Shown: positions 24,282 to 30,099 of the stretch, one piece after another
Position numbering within the stretch: position 1 is the first letter of the stretch
How the letters are laid out: every line of letters starts with the position of its first letter
DNA from: SZUA-378 sp036652815
GTDB taxonomy: Bacteria; Bacillota; Clostridia; Lachnospirales; Lachnospiraceae
NCBI GenBank assembly: GCA_036652815.1
Contig: JAVVVE010000027.1
Coordinates: 1-30,099, forward strand
Direction of reading: 5' to 3'
DNA: 30,099 nt
Program-made: the position numbers and the translations under genes
The notes under the pieces: model-generated
What the model saw: only the letters and a program-made list of their open reading frames with translations
Told to the model about the DNA's origin: nothing
Database searches by the model: none

Positions 24282-24881
24282 TTATGCTTCTTCTACTGCA
24301 GGTGCTGCTTCAACTTCCGGTGCTGCTTCTTCTGCTACAGGTGCTGCTTCAACTTCCGGTGCTGCTTCTTCTGCTACAGATGCTGCTTCGCCTGCTGCGC
24401 CGCCTTTTTCTGCCAACTGATTCATAACACGTGCGAAGTTAGTAATCGGTGACTGAATGCTTCCCAAGAATTTAGATAACAATTCTTCTCTTGACGGAAT
24501 GGTTGCAATCGTTGCGATCCCTTTTGCATCATATGCAATGCCTTCTACCACACCACCTTTTACTTCAAGTGCCTGTGCTGTCTTAGCGAACTTACAAATG
24601 ATCCTAGCCGGTGCTGTTGCATCCGTTGTTGAGATAGCTGCTGCACTGGGTCCTTCTAAATAAGGTGACAACGCTTCATAATCGGTTCCTTTGAATGCGA
24701 AATTCATCATGGTATTCTTGTATACCTTGTAAGTAACACCTGCATCGCGAAGTTCTTTACGAAGCTTTGTGTCCTGTTCCACACTCAATCCACGATAGTC
24801 AACCAGCACAACTGATTGTGCATCTTTAATGCAAGCTGAAATCTCATCGACAATCGGTTGTTTTAATTCTACTTTTGCCAT
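24282..24881 (-). CDS. rplJ: 50S ribosomal protein uL10 with a repetitive C-terminal tail
   Basis: L10 anchors the L7/L12 dimers to the ribosome. The first 165 or so residues are normal: MAKVELKQPIVDEIS, then the SVVLVDYRGLSV segment and the helix TNFARVMNQLAEKGG, which carries L12-binding sequence. The product is 199 residues, about 30 longer than usual. The extra part is an Ala/Glu/Pro/Val tail made by two perfect 39-base DNA repeats plus a partial one, giving repeated EEAAPEVEAAP units. Upstream is an L10 leader RNA with an attenuator. An AAGGAGG site precedes the ATG. Confidence 0.97.
   Translation of the reverse strand: MAKVELKQPIVDEISACIKDAQSVVLVDYRGLSVEQDTKLRKELRDAGVTYKVYKNTMMNFAFKGTDYEALSPYLEGPSAAAISTTDATAPARIICKFAKTAQALEVKGGVVEGIAYDAKGIATIATIPSREELLSKFLGSIQSPITNFARVMNQLAEKGGAAGEAASVAEEAAPEVEAAPVAEEAAPEVEAAPAVEEA
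24301..24378. repeat. Two perfect 39-base tandem repeats in the rplJ 3' end
   Basis: Positions 24301-24339 and 24340-24378 are identical 39-base units, each encoding 13 residues of the acidic tail of L10. Shorter degenerate pieces lie on each side. Being in frame, changes in copy number would lengthen or shorten the tail without breaking the gene. Confidence 0.95.
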
Positions 24882-24928
24882 TTTCTTACCTCCTTATAGA
24901 TTCTTGTTGCCGGGCTGAGTTAGAGCAA

Positions 24929-25059
24929 ATAAAAAACCTTCCTGCTCACAAGAAGGTTAAAAGTCATTCAAAATAAACTCTTTCTCTCCTCGGTAGGCGA
25001 TATCCTTACGTCAAGAGTAATCTCTTAACACCTACTGTCTTCGGCATTGTCATAACGAC
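24929..25059 (-). promoter_or_regulatory. L10 leader with attenuator
   Basis: The leader of rplJ has the marks of the L10 leader RNA, which binds the L10(L12)4 complex. ATGCCGAAGACAGTAGGTG and later CGCCTACCGAGG pair through 25029-25035 and 24993-24999 (seven pairs), with kink-forming sequences around the stem. Downstream is an intrinsic terminator hairpin, AACCTTC (24935-24941) with GAAGGTT (24952-24958), followed by TTTTTTATTT on the minus strand. This fits feedback: excess L10-L12 favours termination before rplJ. The family link is recognition by motif; the switching pairings were not computed. Confidence 0.85.
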
Positions 25060-25065
25060 TTATTA

Positions 25066-25094
25066 AAAATACCACATCTTTTCGTACCTGTCAA
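25066..25094 (-). promoter_or_regulatory. Promoter of rplJL
   Basis: The -35 TTGACA (25094-25089) and -10 TATTTT (25071-25066) are separated by 17 bases; start near 25059. The -35 box begins eight bases past the stop codon of the capA-like gene. Confidence 0.83.
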
Positions 25095-25102
25095 GATGAT
25101 AA

Positions 25103-26380
25103 TTAGGAAATCGTTCCATCGGAAATCGTTCCGGTGGAAATCGTTCCATCGTCCCCTATCAGAACTCCCGGAGATAACTCCCGCATATGCTGAAGCACTC
25201 TCTCTTTTTCAGCACCTTGCAGCAAGGAAGTCCTACAAGAGCTCTGGATGCATGGTACAAAACGGTAGGTAGCAGTACCTTTTTCATCTAGTGTAATCGT
25301 AAATAGTCCCGTATCAATCGTTCTTGAATTAAACCAAAAGTTACCTACGCTATAAATAACCGGTGTATCCCCTATATAAGTAATCCCCTGCAAACAATGT
25401 GGATGGTCTCCTATAATCACATCTGCTCCTGCTTCTGCATATAAAGCCGAATGGTCCCTTTGTGCCCAGTCAATCTCCGTTACATTTTCTGTACCCCAGT
25501 GAATATATAGCACTACATAATCGCTCTTACTTTTCGCCTCTCTAAGAGTCTCGCACAGCATGTTCGGATCCAAACACCGAAATACCCCGGCACTCTGCTT
25601 TGTAGCCCCTACAGTATCCGGATTAGGAAGCCGTTCAATCTGTGTGGCTGATACAAAAGCAATCTTTCGATCATTTATGATATAATAAATCGGTTGTCTC
25701 GCCTCTGACAGATTAGTACCCGCACCCACATGTCTGATATCAGCTCCATCCAAAGCAGTCAGTGTATCTAGCAGAGAAATCTCACCGTAGTCATATACAT
25801 GATTATTAGCAATCGAAACCAAATCAACTCCCATATCCTGTAAAATAGCTGTGTATTCCGGTTTTGCACGAAATGTATATTGTTTATTTGGTGTTGGTTC
25901 ACCTCTCGTTGTAAAGGTACATTCATTATTTAACATCAAAATATCTGCTGCCTGCATCTCCTGCAAAAGAGTATCTCCGATGCAGTTCTTAATATCATCC
26001 CCCTGCGCGTGATAGCTATTCATAATGCTGTAAGAATCATCAAACATCACATCACCACCAAATGCCAGCAGCGTTTGACCCGGCACTTTGCTCGTCTTTG
26101 CATAGATATGGTCTGTTTTCATCCGCTCGGCATCAGTCAGTACTGCACCATATTTGCTTGTATCTTCTTTGACCGATACATTACTGCTCACAGACAATGG
26201 TAATAGAGGCTCTGTCTGCACGCCATCCAGTACGATTGTCTCTGTCTGTGTGACACAGCCCTTATCCATCATATAATATGCCGTAAAAGCAATCCCTCCC
26301 AGTAGCAAGACGCTGGTTAGAGATACTGCAAATACCTTGAAAAGGTTTGTTTTTTTAGTTTTACTTTGTTTTATTTTCAT
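25103..26380 (-). CDS. CapA-family membrane-anchored metallophosphoesterase
   Basis: The 425-residue product has a Lys-rich start, one membrane segment (about residues 15-37) and an extracytoplasmic CapA/PgsA-type domain. Conserved metal-site motifs are visible: FGGDVMF (107-113), NNECTF (151-156), SIANNHVYDYG (189-199), IHWGTE (293-298) and GDHPHCLQG (324-332). CapA proteins take part in poly-gamma-glutamate capsule export, but many relatives stand alone with unknown substrates. No capB/capC partner is here, so the role is open. The C terminus is a GTIS repeat made of three 15-base units. No Shine-Dalgarno site precedes the ATG, which lies seven bases after a TATAAT box, so the message may be leaderless. 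Confidence 0.87.
   Translation of the reverse strand: MKIKQSKTKKTNLFKVFAVSLTSVLLLGGIAFTAYYMMDKGCVTQTETIVLDGVQTEPLLPLSVSSNVSVKEDTSKYGAVLTDAERMKTDHIYAKTSKVPGQTLLAFGGDVMFDDSYSIMNSYHAQGDDIKNCIGDTLLQEMQAADILMLNNECTFTTRGEPTPNKQYTFRAKPEYTAILQDMGVDLVSIANNHVYDYGEISLLDTLTALDGADIRHVGAGTNLSEARQPIYYIINDRKIAFVSATQIERLPNPDTVGATKQSAGVFRCLDPNMLCETLREAKSKSDYVVLYIHWGTENVTEIDWAQRDHSALYAEAGADVIIGDHPHCLQGITYIGDTPVIYSVGNFWFNSRTIDTGLFTITLDEKGTATYRFVPCIQSSCRTSLLQGAEKERVLQHMRELSPGVLIGDDGTISTGTISDGTIS
25106..25150. repeat. Three 15-base tandem repeats at the end of the capA-like gene
   Basis: GGAAATCGTTCCATC (25106-25120), GGAAATCGTTCCGGT (25121-25135) and GGAAATCGTTCCATC (25136-25150) sit directly before the stop codon and encode GTIS units. 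Each contains the near-palindrome GGAAATCGTTCC. They lie 12 bases from the rplJ -35 box. Confidence 0.95.
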
Positions 26381-26387
26381 GTTTTGT

Positions 26388-26396
26388 ATTATAGCA
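26388..26396 (-). promoter_or_regulatory. Extended -10 promoter of the capA-like gene
   Basis: TGC then TATAAT (26393-26388) is an extended -10 element. Only seven bases separate it from the ATG at 26380, so the predicted transcription start falls on or next to the start codon. Confidence 0.7.
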
Positions 26397-26407
26397 TACT
26401 TTGGTAC

Positions 26408-26443
26408 AATAAAAAAGTCGCAGGCAGTAACATCCTACGACTT
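26408..26443 (-). terminator. Intrinsic terminator after rplA
   Basis: A ten-base-pair stem with one G-T pair, AAGTCGCAGG (26415-26424) with CCTACGACTT (26434-26443), has a nine-base loop. It is followed by TTTTTTATTG on the minus strand. It lies 21 bases after the rplA stop and closes the rpmG-to-rplA operon. Confidence 0.92.
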
Positions 26444-26464
26444 TTCCAAAAGAATCTTATGATT

Positions 26465-27154
26465 CTAATATTTAGCTGTGCTAATTTTTACACCAGGTCC
26501 CATAGTGGAAGAAAGTGTAATACTTCTTAAATATTGACCTTTTAAAGAGCTTGGTTTTGCTTTTTGGATTGCATCCATTAAAGCTTTTAAGTTCTCCTTT
26601 AGTTTGTCTTCTGTAAAAGAAGCTTTTCCTACGGTCACATGGATAATATTAGTCTTATCCAATCTATATTCAATCTTACCTGCTTTAATATCTTGAATAG
26701 CCTTAGTCACATCCATCGTAACTGTACCGGCTTTTGGATTAGGCATTAATCCTTTTGGCCCCAATACTTTACCAAGACGTCCTACGACACCCATCATATC
26801 CGGTGTAGCAACCACAACATCAAAGTCTAACCATCCTTCATTTTGAATCTTAGGAATCAGCTCGTCGCCACCCACAAAATCTGCTCCTGCAGCTTGTGCT
26901 TCTGCCACTTTATCGCCTTTGGCAAATACCAATACTCTAACTTTTTTACCGGTTCCGTTAGGTAATACTACTGCTCCACGAATCTGTTGTTCTGCATGAC
27001 GTCCATCACATCCTGTTCTAATGTGAAGTTCAATGGTTTCATCGAATTTAGCAGTTGCTGTCTTTTTAACCAATGCCACTGCCTCGTCCATGTCGTACTG
27101 TGTTGTGTTGTCAACTAATTTGGCAACCTCTTTGTATTTCTTACCATGTTTCAT
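26465..27154 (-). CDS. rplA: 50S ribosomal protein uL1
   Basis: L1 forms the mobile stalk that helps release E-site tRNA and is an operon repressor in several bacteria. The 229-residue product has the family start (MKHGKKYKEVAKLVD), the GTGKKVRVLVFAKG segment and the LGPKGLMPNPKAGTVT loop that contacts rRNA. An ACAGGAGG site precedes the ATG, and just upstream is a hairpin resembling the L1 target in rRNA (27169-27208). Confidence 0.97.
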   Translation of the reverse strand: MKHGKKYKEVAKLVDNTTQYDMDEAVALVKKTATAKFDETIELHIRTGCDGRHAEQQIRGAVVLPNGTGKKVRVLVFAKGDKVAEAQAAGADFVGGDELIPKIQNEGWLDFDVVVATPDMMGVVGRLGKVLGPKGLMPNPKAGTVTMDVTKAIQDIKAGKIEYRLDKTNIIHVTVGKASFTEDKLKENLKALMDAIQKAKPSSLKGQYLRSITLSSTMGPGVKISTAKY

Positions 27155-27168
27155 TTTACATACCTCCT

Positions 27169-27208
27169 GTGGTAGTTAGTCGGTATACCGCTTACATATA
27201 CCTCCCAC
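27169..27208 (-). promoter_or_regulatory. L1-binding-like hairpin before rplA
   Basis: In the message, GTGG (27208-27205) pairs with CCAC (27172-27169). After an asymmetric internal loop (GA on one side, GACTAACTA on the other), GGTATA (27202-27197) pairs with TATACC (27187-27182). The GTGGGAG strand opposite a purine/A-rich loop resembles the L1 site of 23S rRNA and of L1-controlled mRNAs. It ends directly at the rplA Shine-Dalgarno site, so L1 binding would block rplA. The fold is by eye and the ligand is inferred. Confidence 0.6.
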
Positions 27209-27217
27209 GTTTATGAT

Positions 27218-27643
27218 TTACTCTTCTACTGTAATGCCCATACTTCTTGCGGTACCCGCAACCATACTCATCGCTGCTTCTATTGTCGCCGCATTCAAAT
27301 CTGCCATCTTAGTCTCTGCTATCTCCTGTAATTTAACTTTTGAAATAGTAGCTACTTTGGTCTTGTTCGGTACTGCGGAACCGGACTTTAAGTTGCAAGC
27401 CTTCTTAAGAAGTACTGCAGCCGGTGGAGTCTTGGTTACGAAGCTAAAGCTTCTGTCTGCGTACACGGTAATAACAACCGGAATCAATACATCCCCTTTG
27501 TCTGCCGTCTGTGCGTTGAATTGTTTGGTAAATTCAACAATATTGACACCATGTTGTCCAAGTGCTGGACCAACCGGTGGTGCAGGTGTTGCCTTGCCTG
27601 CAGGAATCTGCAATTTAATATATCCTTCTACTTTTTTTGCCAT
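27218..27643 (-). CDS. rplK: 50S ribosomal protein uL11
   Basis: L11 sits at the GTPase-associated centre with L10/L12 and is needed for the stringent response. From the ATG at 27643 the product is 141 residues, the standard length, starting MAKKVEGYIKLQIPAGKATP with the PPVGPALGQHGVNI motif near 21-34. A GTG three codons upstream is in frame but lies inside the AGGAGGTG site, so it is rejected. nusG ends shortly before it. Confidence 0.97.
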   Translation of the reverse strand: MAKKVEGYIKLQIPAGKATPAPPVGPALGQHGVNIVEFTKQFNAQTADKGDVLIPVVITVYADRSFSFVTKTPPAAVLLKKACNLKSGSAVPNKTKVATISKVKLQEIAETKMADLNAATIEAAMSMVAGTARSMGITVEE

Positions 27644-27667
27644 TGTCGGCACCTCCTAAACATCTGA

Positions 27668-28183
27668 TTACATCTTACGAACTTCTGCAAAACTAATCTC
27701 GACAGGAGTTTCCCTACCGAATAGTTCTACATTAATAGTAGCGGTTTGTTTACCATAGTCTAATCTCTGGACTACGCCAACTGTATCTTTCCATACACCG
27801 GCTACAACAGCAATCGTATCTCCTTCTACGAAGTCGACCGATACATGTTCCATTCTAATACCAAGTGGTTTCATCTCAGCTTCTGTAAGCGGAACCGGTT
27901 TACTGCCGGGGCCAACAAAGCCTGTAACGCCTCTTGTGTTGCGAACTACATACCAAGTATCATCGTTCATAATCATATTGATCAAAACATAACCCGGAAA
28001 TAGTTTTTTCTGAACGGTCTTTCTGGCGCCGTTCTTCATCTCAATGACATCCTGCATCGGGACTCTCACTTCAAGAATCTCTTCTTCTAAATGCCTATTC
28101 TCGATCGTCTTATCGATATTTGCCTTTACCTTATTCTCATACCCTGAATAGGTATGCACTACATACCAATTTGTGTCTTCCAT
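27668..28183 (-). CDS. nusG: Transcription termination/antitermination factor NusG
   Basis: NusG binds RNA polymerase through its N-terminal domain and links it to the ribosome (via S10) or Rho. The 171-residue product starts with the NGN signature WYVVHTYSGYENKVK (about 6-20). It ends with a KOW domain around EGDTIAVVAGVWKDTVGVVQ (about 121-140). It follows secE by 14 bases, the usual pairing. Confidence 0.97.
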   Translation of the reverse strand: MEDTNWYVVHTYSGYENKVKANIDKTIENRHLEEEILEVRVPMQDVIEMKNGARKTVQKKLFPGYVLINMIMNDDTWYVVRNTRGVTGFVGPGSKPVPLTEAEMKPLGIRMEHVSVDFVEGDTIAVVAGVWKDTVGVVQRLDYGKQTATINVELFGRETPVEISFAEVRKM

Positions 28184-28197
28184 GCAATCACCCTCAC

Positions 28198-28404
28198 TTA
28201 CATCGTTAAGATGTTAACACCATATTTAATGAACGTATCAAATAAAGTGATAATCAGTCCCAAGACAACCGATACGCTCACTACTGCGATAGATTGTTTC
28301 AAAAGTGATTGTTTGTCAGGCCAAGAAATCTTCTTGAATTCAGCTTTTACGCCGTCAAAGAATTTAATTTTAGGTACGTTTCCTGTGTTTCCAGAATCTC
28401 CCAT
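28198..28404 (-). CDS. secE: Preprotein translocase subunit SecE
   Basis: SecE stabilises SecY in the membrane channel for protein export. The 68-residue product has the single-membrane-segment form: a cytoplasmic amphipathic part FFDGVKAEFKKISWPDKQSLLKQS (with the conserved W-P), then one hydrophobic segment from about residue 40 to 62. A GGGAGG site precedes the ATG. It lies between rpmG and nusG. Confidence 0.95.
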   Translation of the reverse strand: MGDSGNTGNVPKIKFFDGVKAEFKKISWPDKQSLLKQSIAVVSVSVVLGLIITLFDTFIKYGVNILTM

Positions 28405-28425
28405 AATTGTCCTCCCGGTGCTGAA

Positions 28426-28575
28426 TTATTTAGTTTCTTTGTGTAATGTGTGAGTCTTACAAAATCTACAATATTTTTTTGTTTCCATTCTGTCCGGATG
28501 GGTCTTTTTATCTTTGGTCATATTGTAGTTACGTTGTTTACACTCTGTACATGCTAAAGTCATCTTTGTACGCAT
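28426..28575 (-). CDS. rpmG: 50S ribosomal protein bL33
   Basis: L33 is a small large-subunit protein near the E site. From the ATG at 28575 the product is 49 residues, starting MRTKMTLACTEC, with a zinc ribbon of cysteines at 9, 12, 36 and 39. The open frame runs up to 28686, but that part is the transcript leader, and the GGAGGTGG site lies directly ahead of 28575. It heads the operon leading to secE-nusG-rplK-rplA. Confidence 0.96.
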   Translation of the reverse strand: MRTKMTLACTECKQRNYNMTKDKKTHPDRMETKKYCRFCKTHTLHKETK

Positions 28576-28685
28576 AATTCCACCTCCACGTGCATATTCT
28601 CTGTCTTTGATTAACTCGTGCGTTATGCCTGGACTTCCTTTTTTTAGAGCATAAAAAAAAGACCTATTTCTCATCTCGCACAACA

Positions 28686-28714
28686 ACTATACCACACGGT
28701 GCATAGCACGTCAA
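28686..28714 (-). promoter_or_regulatory. Promoter of rpmG-secE-nusG-rplKA
   Basis: The -35 TTGACG (28714-28709) and -10 TATAGT (28691-28686) are separated by 17 bases; start near 28679. The two hexamers are identical to those of the rpoBC promoter. The leader of about 104 bases contains a run of eight T facing a run of seven A that can pair into a weak hairpin. The -35 box contains the TGA stop codon of the MerR-type gene. Confidence 0.9.
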
Positions 28715-28968
28715 TACTTTTTCGATGCTTTTATCTCCGAAATACTTAGTCCTGCAGACTTCAGCTCCTTAATCTGCGCGATGCGTTCTATCGCCTGTTC
28801 CCGCATAAAGCGTCTGGTCAGATTTTCTTCTTCCTGCACAAAAGGAAGCATGCCTTCTTCCACGTAGAATTTTAAAGTACTGTATCGGCTCCCCGTCAGG
28901 CGAACCAGCTCCCCAATCGTTACCTGTTCGGACGCCATAATCTTTTCCATGGAACGTTGTCTTGACAT
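28711..28968 (-). CDS. Short MerR-family DNA-binding protein
   Basis: The 85-residue product is almost only a winged helix-turn-helix: VTIGELVRLTGSRYSTLKFY at about 16-35 is the MerR helix-turn-helix, followed by VEEGMLPFVQEEENLTRRF (the wing) and a short helix ending in LKSAGLSISEIKA. It lacks the long coiled coil and ligand-binding domain of full MerR proteins. It could act alone at DNA, like other stand-alone MerR domains. An AAAGGGG site precedes the ATG. Its target is unknown; dyads at 29002-29026 and 30045-30066 are candidates. Confidence 0.83.
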   Translation of the reverse strand: MSRQRSMEKIMASEQVTIGELVRLTGSRYSTLKFYVEEGMLPFVQEEENLTRRFMREQAIERIAQIKELKSAGLSISEIKASKKY

Positions 28969-29001
28969 ATTCTCGTCCCCTTTCCATTCTCTTATCTCTG
29001 T

Positions 29002-29026
29002 GATTAGTAACGATACAGTGCTAATC
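29002..29026. promoter_or_regulatory. Inverted repeat upstream of the MerR-type gene
   Basis: GATTAG (29002-29007) and CTAATC (29021-29026) are exact reverse complements 13 bases apart, in the 60-base gap before the MerR-type start. A weak promoter (TTATGT-17-TATCGT) overlaps it. It could be a self-control site; the evidence is positional. Confidence 0.35.
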
Positions 29027-29028
29027 AG

Positions 29029-30021
29029 TTAGACATAATATTTACGAAGCCGCACTCCTTGAATCGGCACTCTGGAACAGATGACTGCTTCCGGAATCGC
29101 CTGATAACAGATATTATCTATCTTGAGAATCGGTGCATTGATCCCACTAATCACTGTATACGCATGCCCTCTGCTGGTCAGCCTGGTTTCTAGGTCTGCC
29201 AGTCTCTGCTCCGGCTTCTCAAACCACGCTTCCGTATCAATGAAAACAGATTGTGTGCGGTCGAAAATCGGGTAAATGAAATTAATCCCCGTTCCTGTCG
29301 CCGTTCCCATCGCACGATGTTTTAATTGCACAAATTGCTTGGCGACACTTTCTAACGTCTTGTATATTTGGAGCCCAAACAACCGCTCGGCAAAACGTTG
29401 CTGCCGACATGCCTCTTCTATGCGAGAAGATACTGTTGGCAATTCACTGTCCGAAAAGATATCATGCATACAACCGCTCTCCCGCAAAAGCCATAACAGT
29501 GCGATCATATCTTCCGTCAGCTCACCCTCTTCCAACACTTCTGCACGTATCATCTCGCACTGCCTTGTATACTCTTCCATATCACTGCGATATTCTCTCA
29601 GATCTACTCCTGCTGTAATATAGGCCATATCACACCCCAGGAGATTAGGGACTTCCTCCAGCAGTTTCTCCCCTGTCAGCGAATCAGACACCTGCTTTTC
29701 TAATCTTTTCTTGATCGTCCCTCTTATCCTTGCAGCCTTTTTTAATGCCGTGCAAAATAACATATTTTTTCGATCCTGTCCTTGCAAAATTGCCTTTATA
29801 ACCGTCTCTTGATACAACGGCATCCCCTTGTCCTGCAGTAGAGGACGGCTCAAAACAATATACTCTTCTTCTATTATAAGGGAACCCGTCATATATCCCT
29901 CCAAAATGGTTGCTGCTGCTATAGCTCGCAATGTCATTTTCTTCGCCATAGACATATGAAGACTATCCTGTGCATTCAATCCAATCAAGGCAAACCGTTG
30001 TGTTAATGTTAGTTCTCTCAT
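29029..30021 (-). CDS. Uncharacterised protein, possibly GPP34-like
   Basis: I do not recognise this 330-residue protein with certainty. It is soluble and has no signal peptide. The N terminus (LTLTQRFALIGLN, then RAIAAATILEGYMTGSLII near 31-49) and the stretch IRAEVLEEGELTEDMIALLWLLRESG near 158-183 resemble the hydrophobic pattern of GPP34 (Golgi phosphoprotein 3-like) domains, which bind phosphoinositide lipids in eukaryotes and are uncharacterised in bacteria. A second part (about 200-330) has no match I can name. The ATG at 30021 has a GGGGAAGG-like site upstream. It precedes the MerR-type gene by 60 bases, possibly as one unit. Confidence 0.7.
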   Translation of the reverse strand: MRELTLTQRFALIGLNAQDSLHMSMAKKMTLRAIAAATILEGYMTGSLIIEEEYIVLSRPLLQDKGMPLYQETVIKAILQGQDRKNMLFCTALKKAARIRGTIKKRLEKQVSDSLTGEKLLEEVPNLLGCDMAYITAGVDLREYRSDMEEYTRQCEMIRAEVLEEGELTEDMIALLWLLRESGCMHDIFSDSELPTVSSRIEEACRQQRFAERLFGLQIYKTLESVAKQFVQLKHRAMGTATGTGINFIYPIFDRTQSVFIDTEAWFEKPEQRLADLETRLTSRGHAYTVISGINAPILKIDNICYQAIPEAVICSRVPIQGVRLRKYYV

Positions 30022-30044
30022 TCTCGCACCTTCCCCTTCGTCAC

Positions 30045-30066
30045 GGTAGTGTCAAGTTTCACTACC
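30045..30066. promoter_or_regulatory. Inverted repeat upstream of the uncharacterised gene
   Basis: GGTAGTG (30045-30051) and CACTACC (30060-30066) are exact reverse complements with an eight-base centre, about 24 bases before the ATG at 30021. A TTGACA hexamer lies within it on the minus strand, but no -10 follows at the right distance. It could be an operator or an mRNA hairpin. Confidence 0.4.
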
Positions 30067-30099
30067 TGTTTTATTGTTTAAACCTTGATTCCGCGGGAG

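Noticed and set aside
24207..24452. Plus-strand reading frames opposite rplJ with Cys-rich or Ala/Ser-rich repeats
   Set aside because: The repeats are simply the other-strand reading of the 39-base duplication in rplJ; there is no ribosome binding site or promoter.
25106..25150. CRISPR-like array
   Set aside because: The three 15-base units are contiguous, have no spacers and are in frame within the capA-like gene.
28576..28686. A longer rpmG product starting at 28686
   Set aside because: The added 37 residues fall in the transcript leader, directly after the -10 box, and the ribosome binding site sits at 28575 where the normal L33 begins.
28426..28710. A tRNA gene near rpmG-secE, as found in some Firmicutes
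   Set aside because: The rpmG-secE gap is only about 21 bases and the leader has no cloverleaf or TTCGAATC-type arm.

Overview
The window is a Gram-positive (Firmicutes) housekeeping region. It carries the secE-nusG, L11-L1, L10-L12, rpoBC, str and S10/spc clusters end to end on the minus strand. Moderate-to-low GC, strong AGGAGG-type Shine-Dalgarno sites, the zinc form of S14, the EF-G and S12 sequence types and an L10 leader all point to a clostridial bacterium, most likely a Lachnospiraceae relative. That family-level placement is inference from protein style and gene order, not a database match. There is no tRNA, rRNA, CRISPR array, insertion sequence or phage gene.

Read in the transcription direction (high to low coordinates), the layout is as follows. 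(1) 30021-28711: a 330-residue protein of uncertain function (weakly GPP34-like) and a very short MerR-type regulator. (2) 28714-26408: a strong promoter, then rpmG-secE-nusG-rplK-rplA and a terminator. (3) 26396-25103: a CapA-type membrane-anchored phosphoesterase gene with its own promoter and no visible ribosome binding site. (4) 25094-23772: promoter, L10 leader with attenuator, rplJ-rplL and a terminator. (5) 23749-15951: a fresh promoter, rpoB-rpoC and a terminator. (6) 15932-14856: a membrane acyltransferase at the place where many Firmicutes carry an L7Ae-type gene. (7) 14859-10160: consensus promoter, rpsL-rpsG-fusA, a second promoter, tuf and a terminator. (8) 10125-7166: three unrelated genes, namely a DUF2752 membrane protein, a SAM-dependent methyltransferase (the only plus-strand gene) and a PutP sodium/proline symporter. 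(9) 7113-17: promoter, a long structured leader, then rpsJ-rplC-rplD-rplW-rplB-rpsS-rplV-rpsC-rplP-rpmC-rpsQ-rplN-rplX-rplE-rpsZ, which continues out of the window.

The genes build the protein-making and RNA-making machinery: large and small ribosomal subunit proteins, the elongation factors EF-G and EF-Tu, the beta and beta' subunits of RNA polymerase, the elongation factor NusG and the SecE translocase subunit. The unrelated genes sit only at the joints between these operons. Each operon joint has recognisable control DNA: sigma-A promoters with exact 17-base spacers, four intrinsic terminators, an L10 leader, an L1-like hairpin before rplA, and a three-way-junction leader before rpsJ.

I see no new multi-gene system. 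The observations most worth checking are the rpsJ leader RNA, the perfect inverted repeat over the tuf promoter, the apparently leaderless capA, the tandem repeats at the ends of rplJ and capA, and the two places where a gene's TGA stop codon lies inside the -35 box of the next operon.
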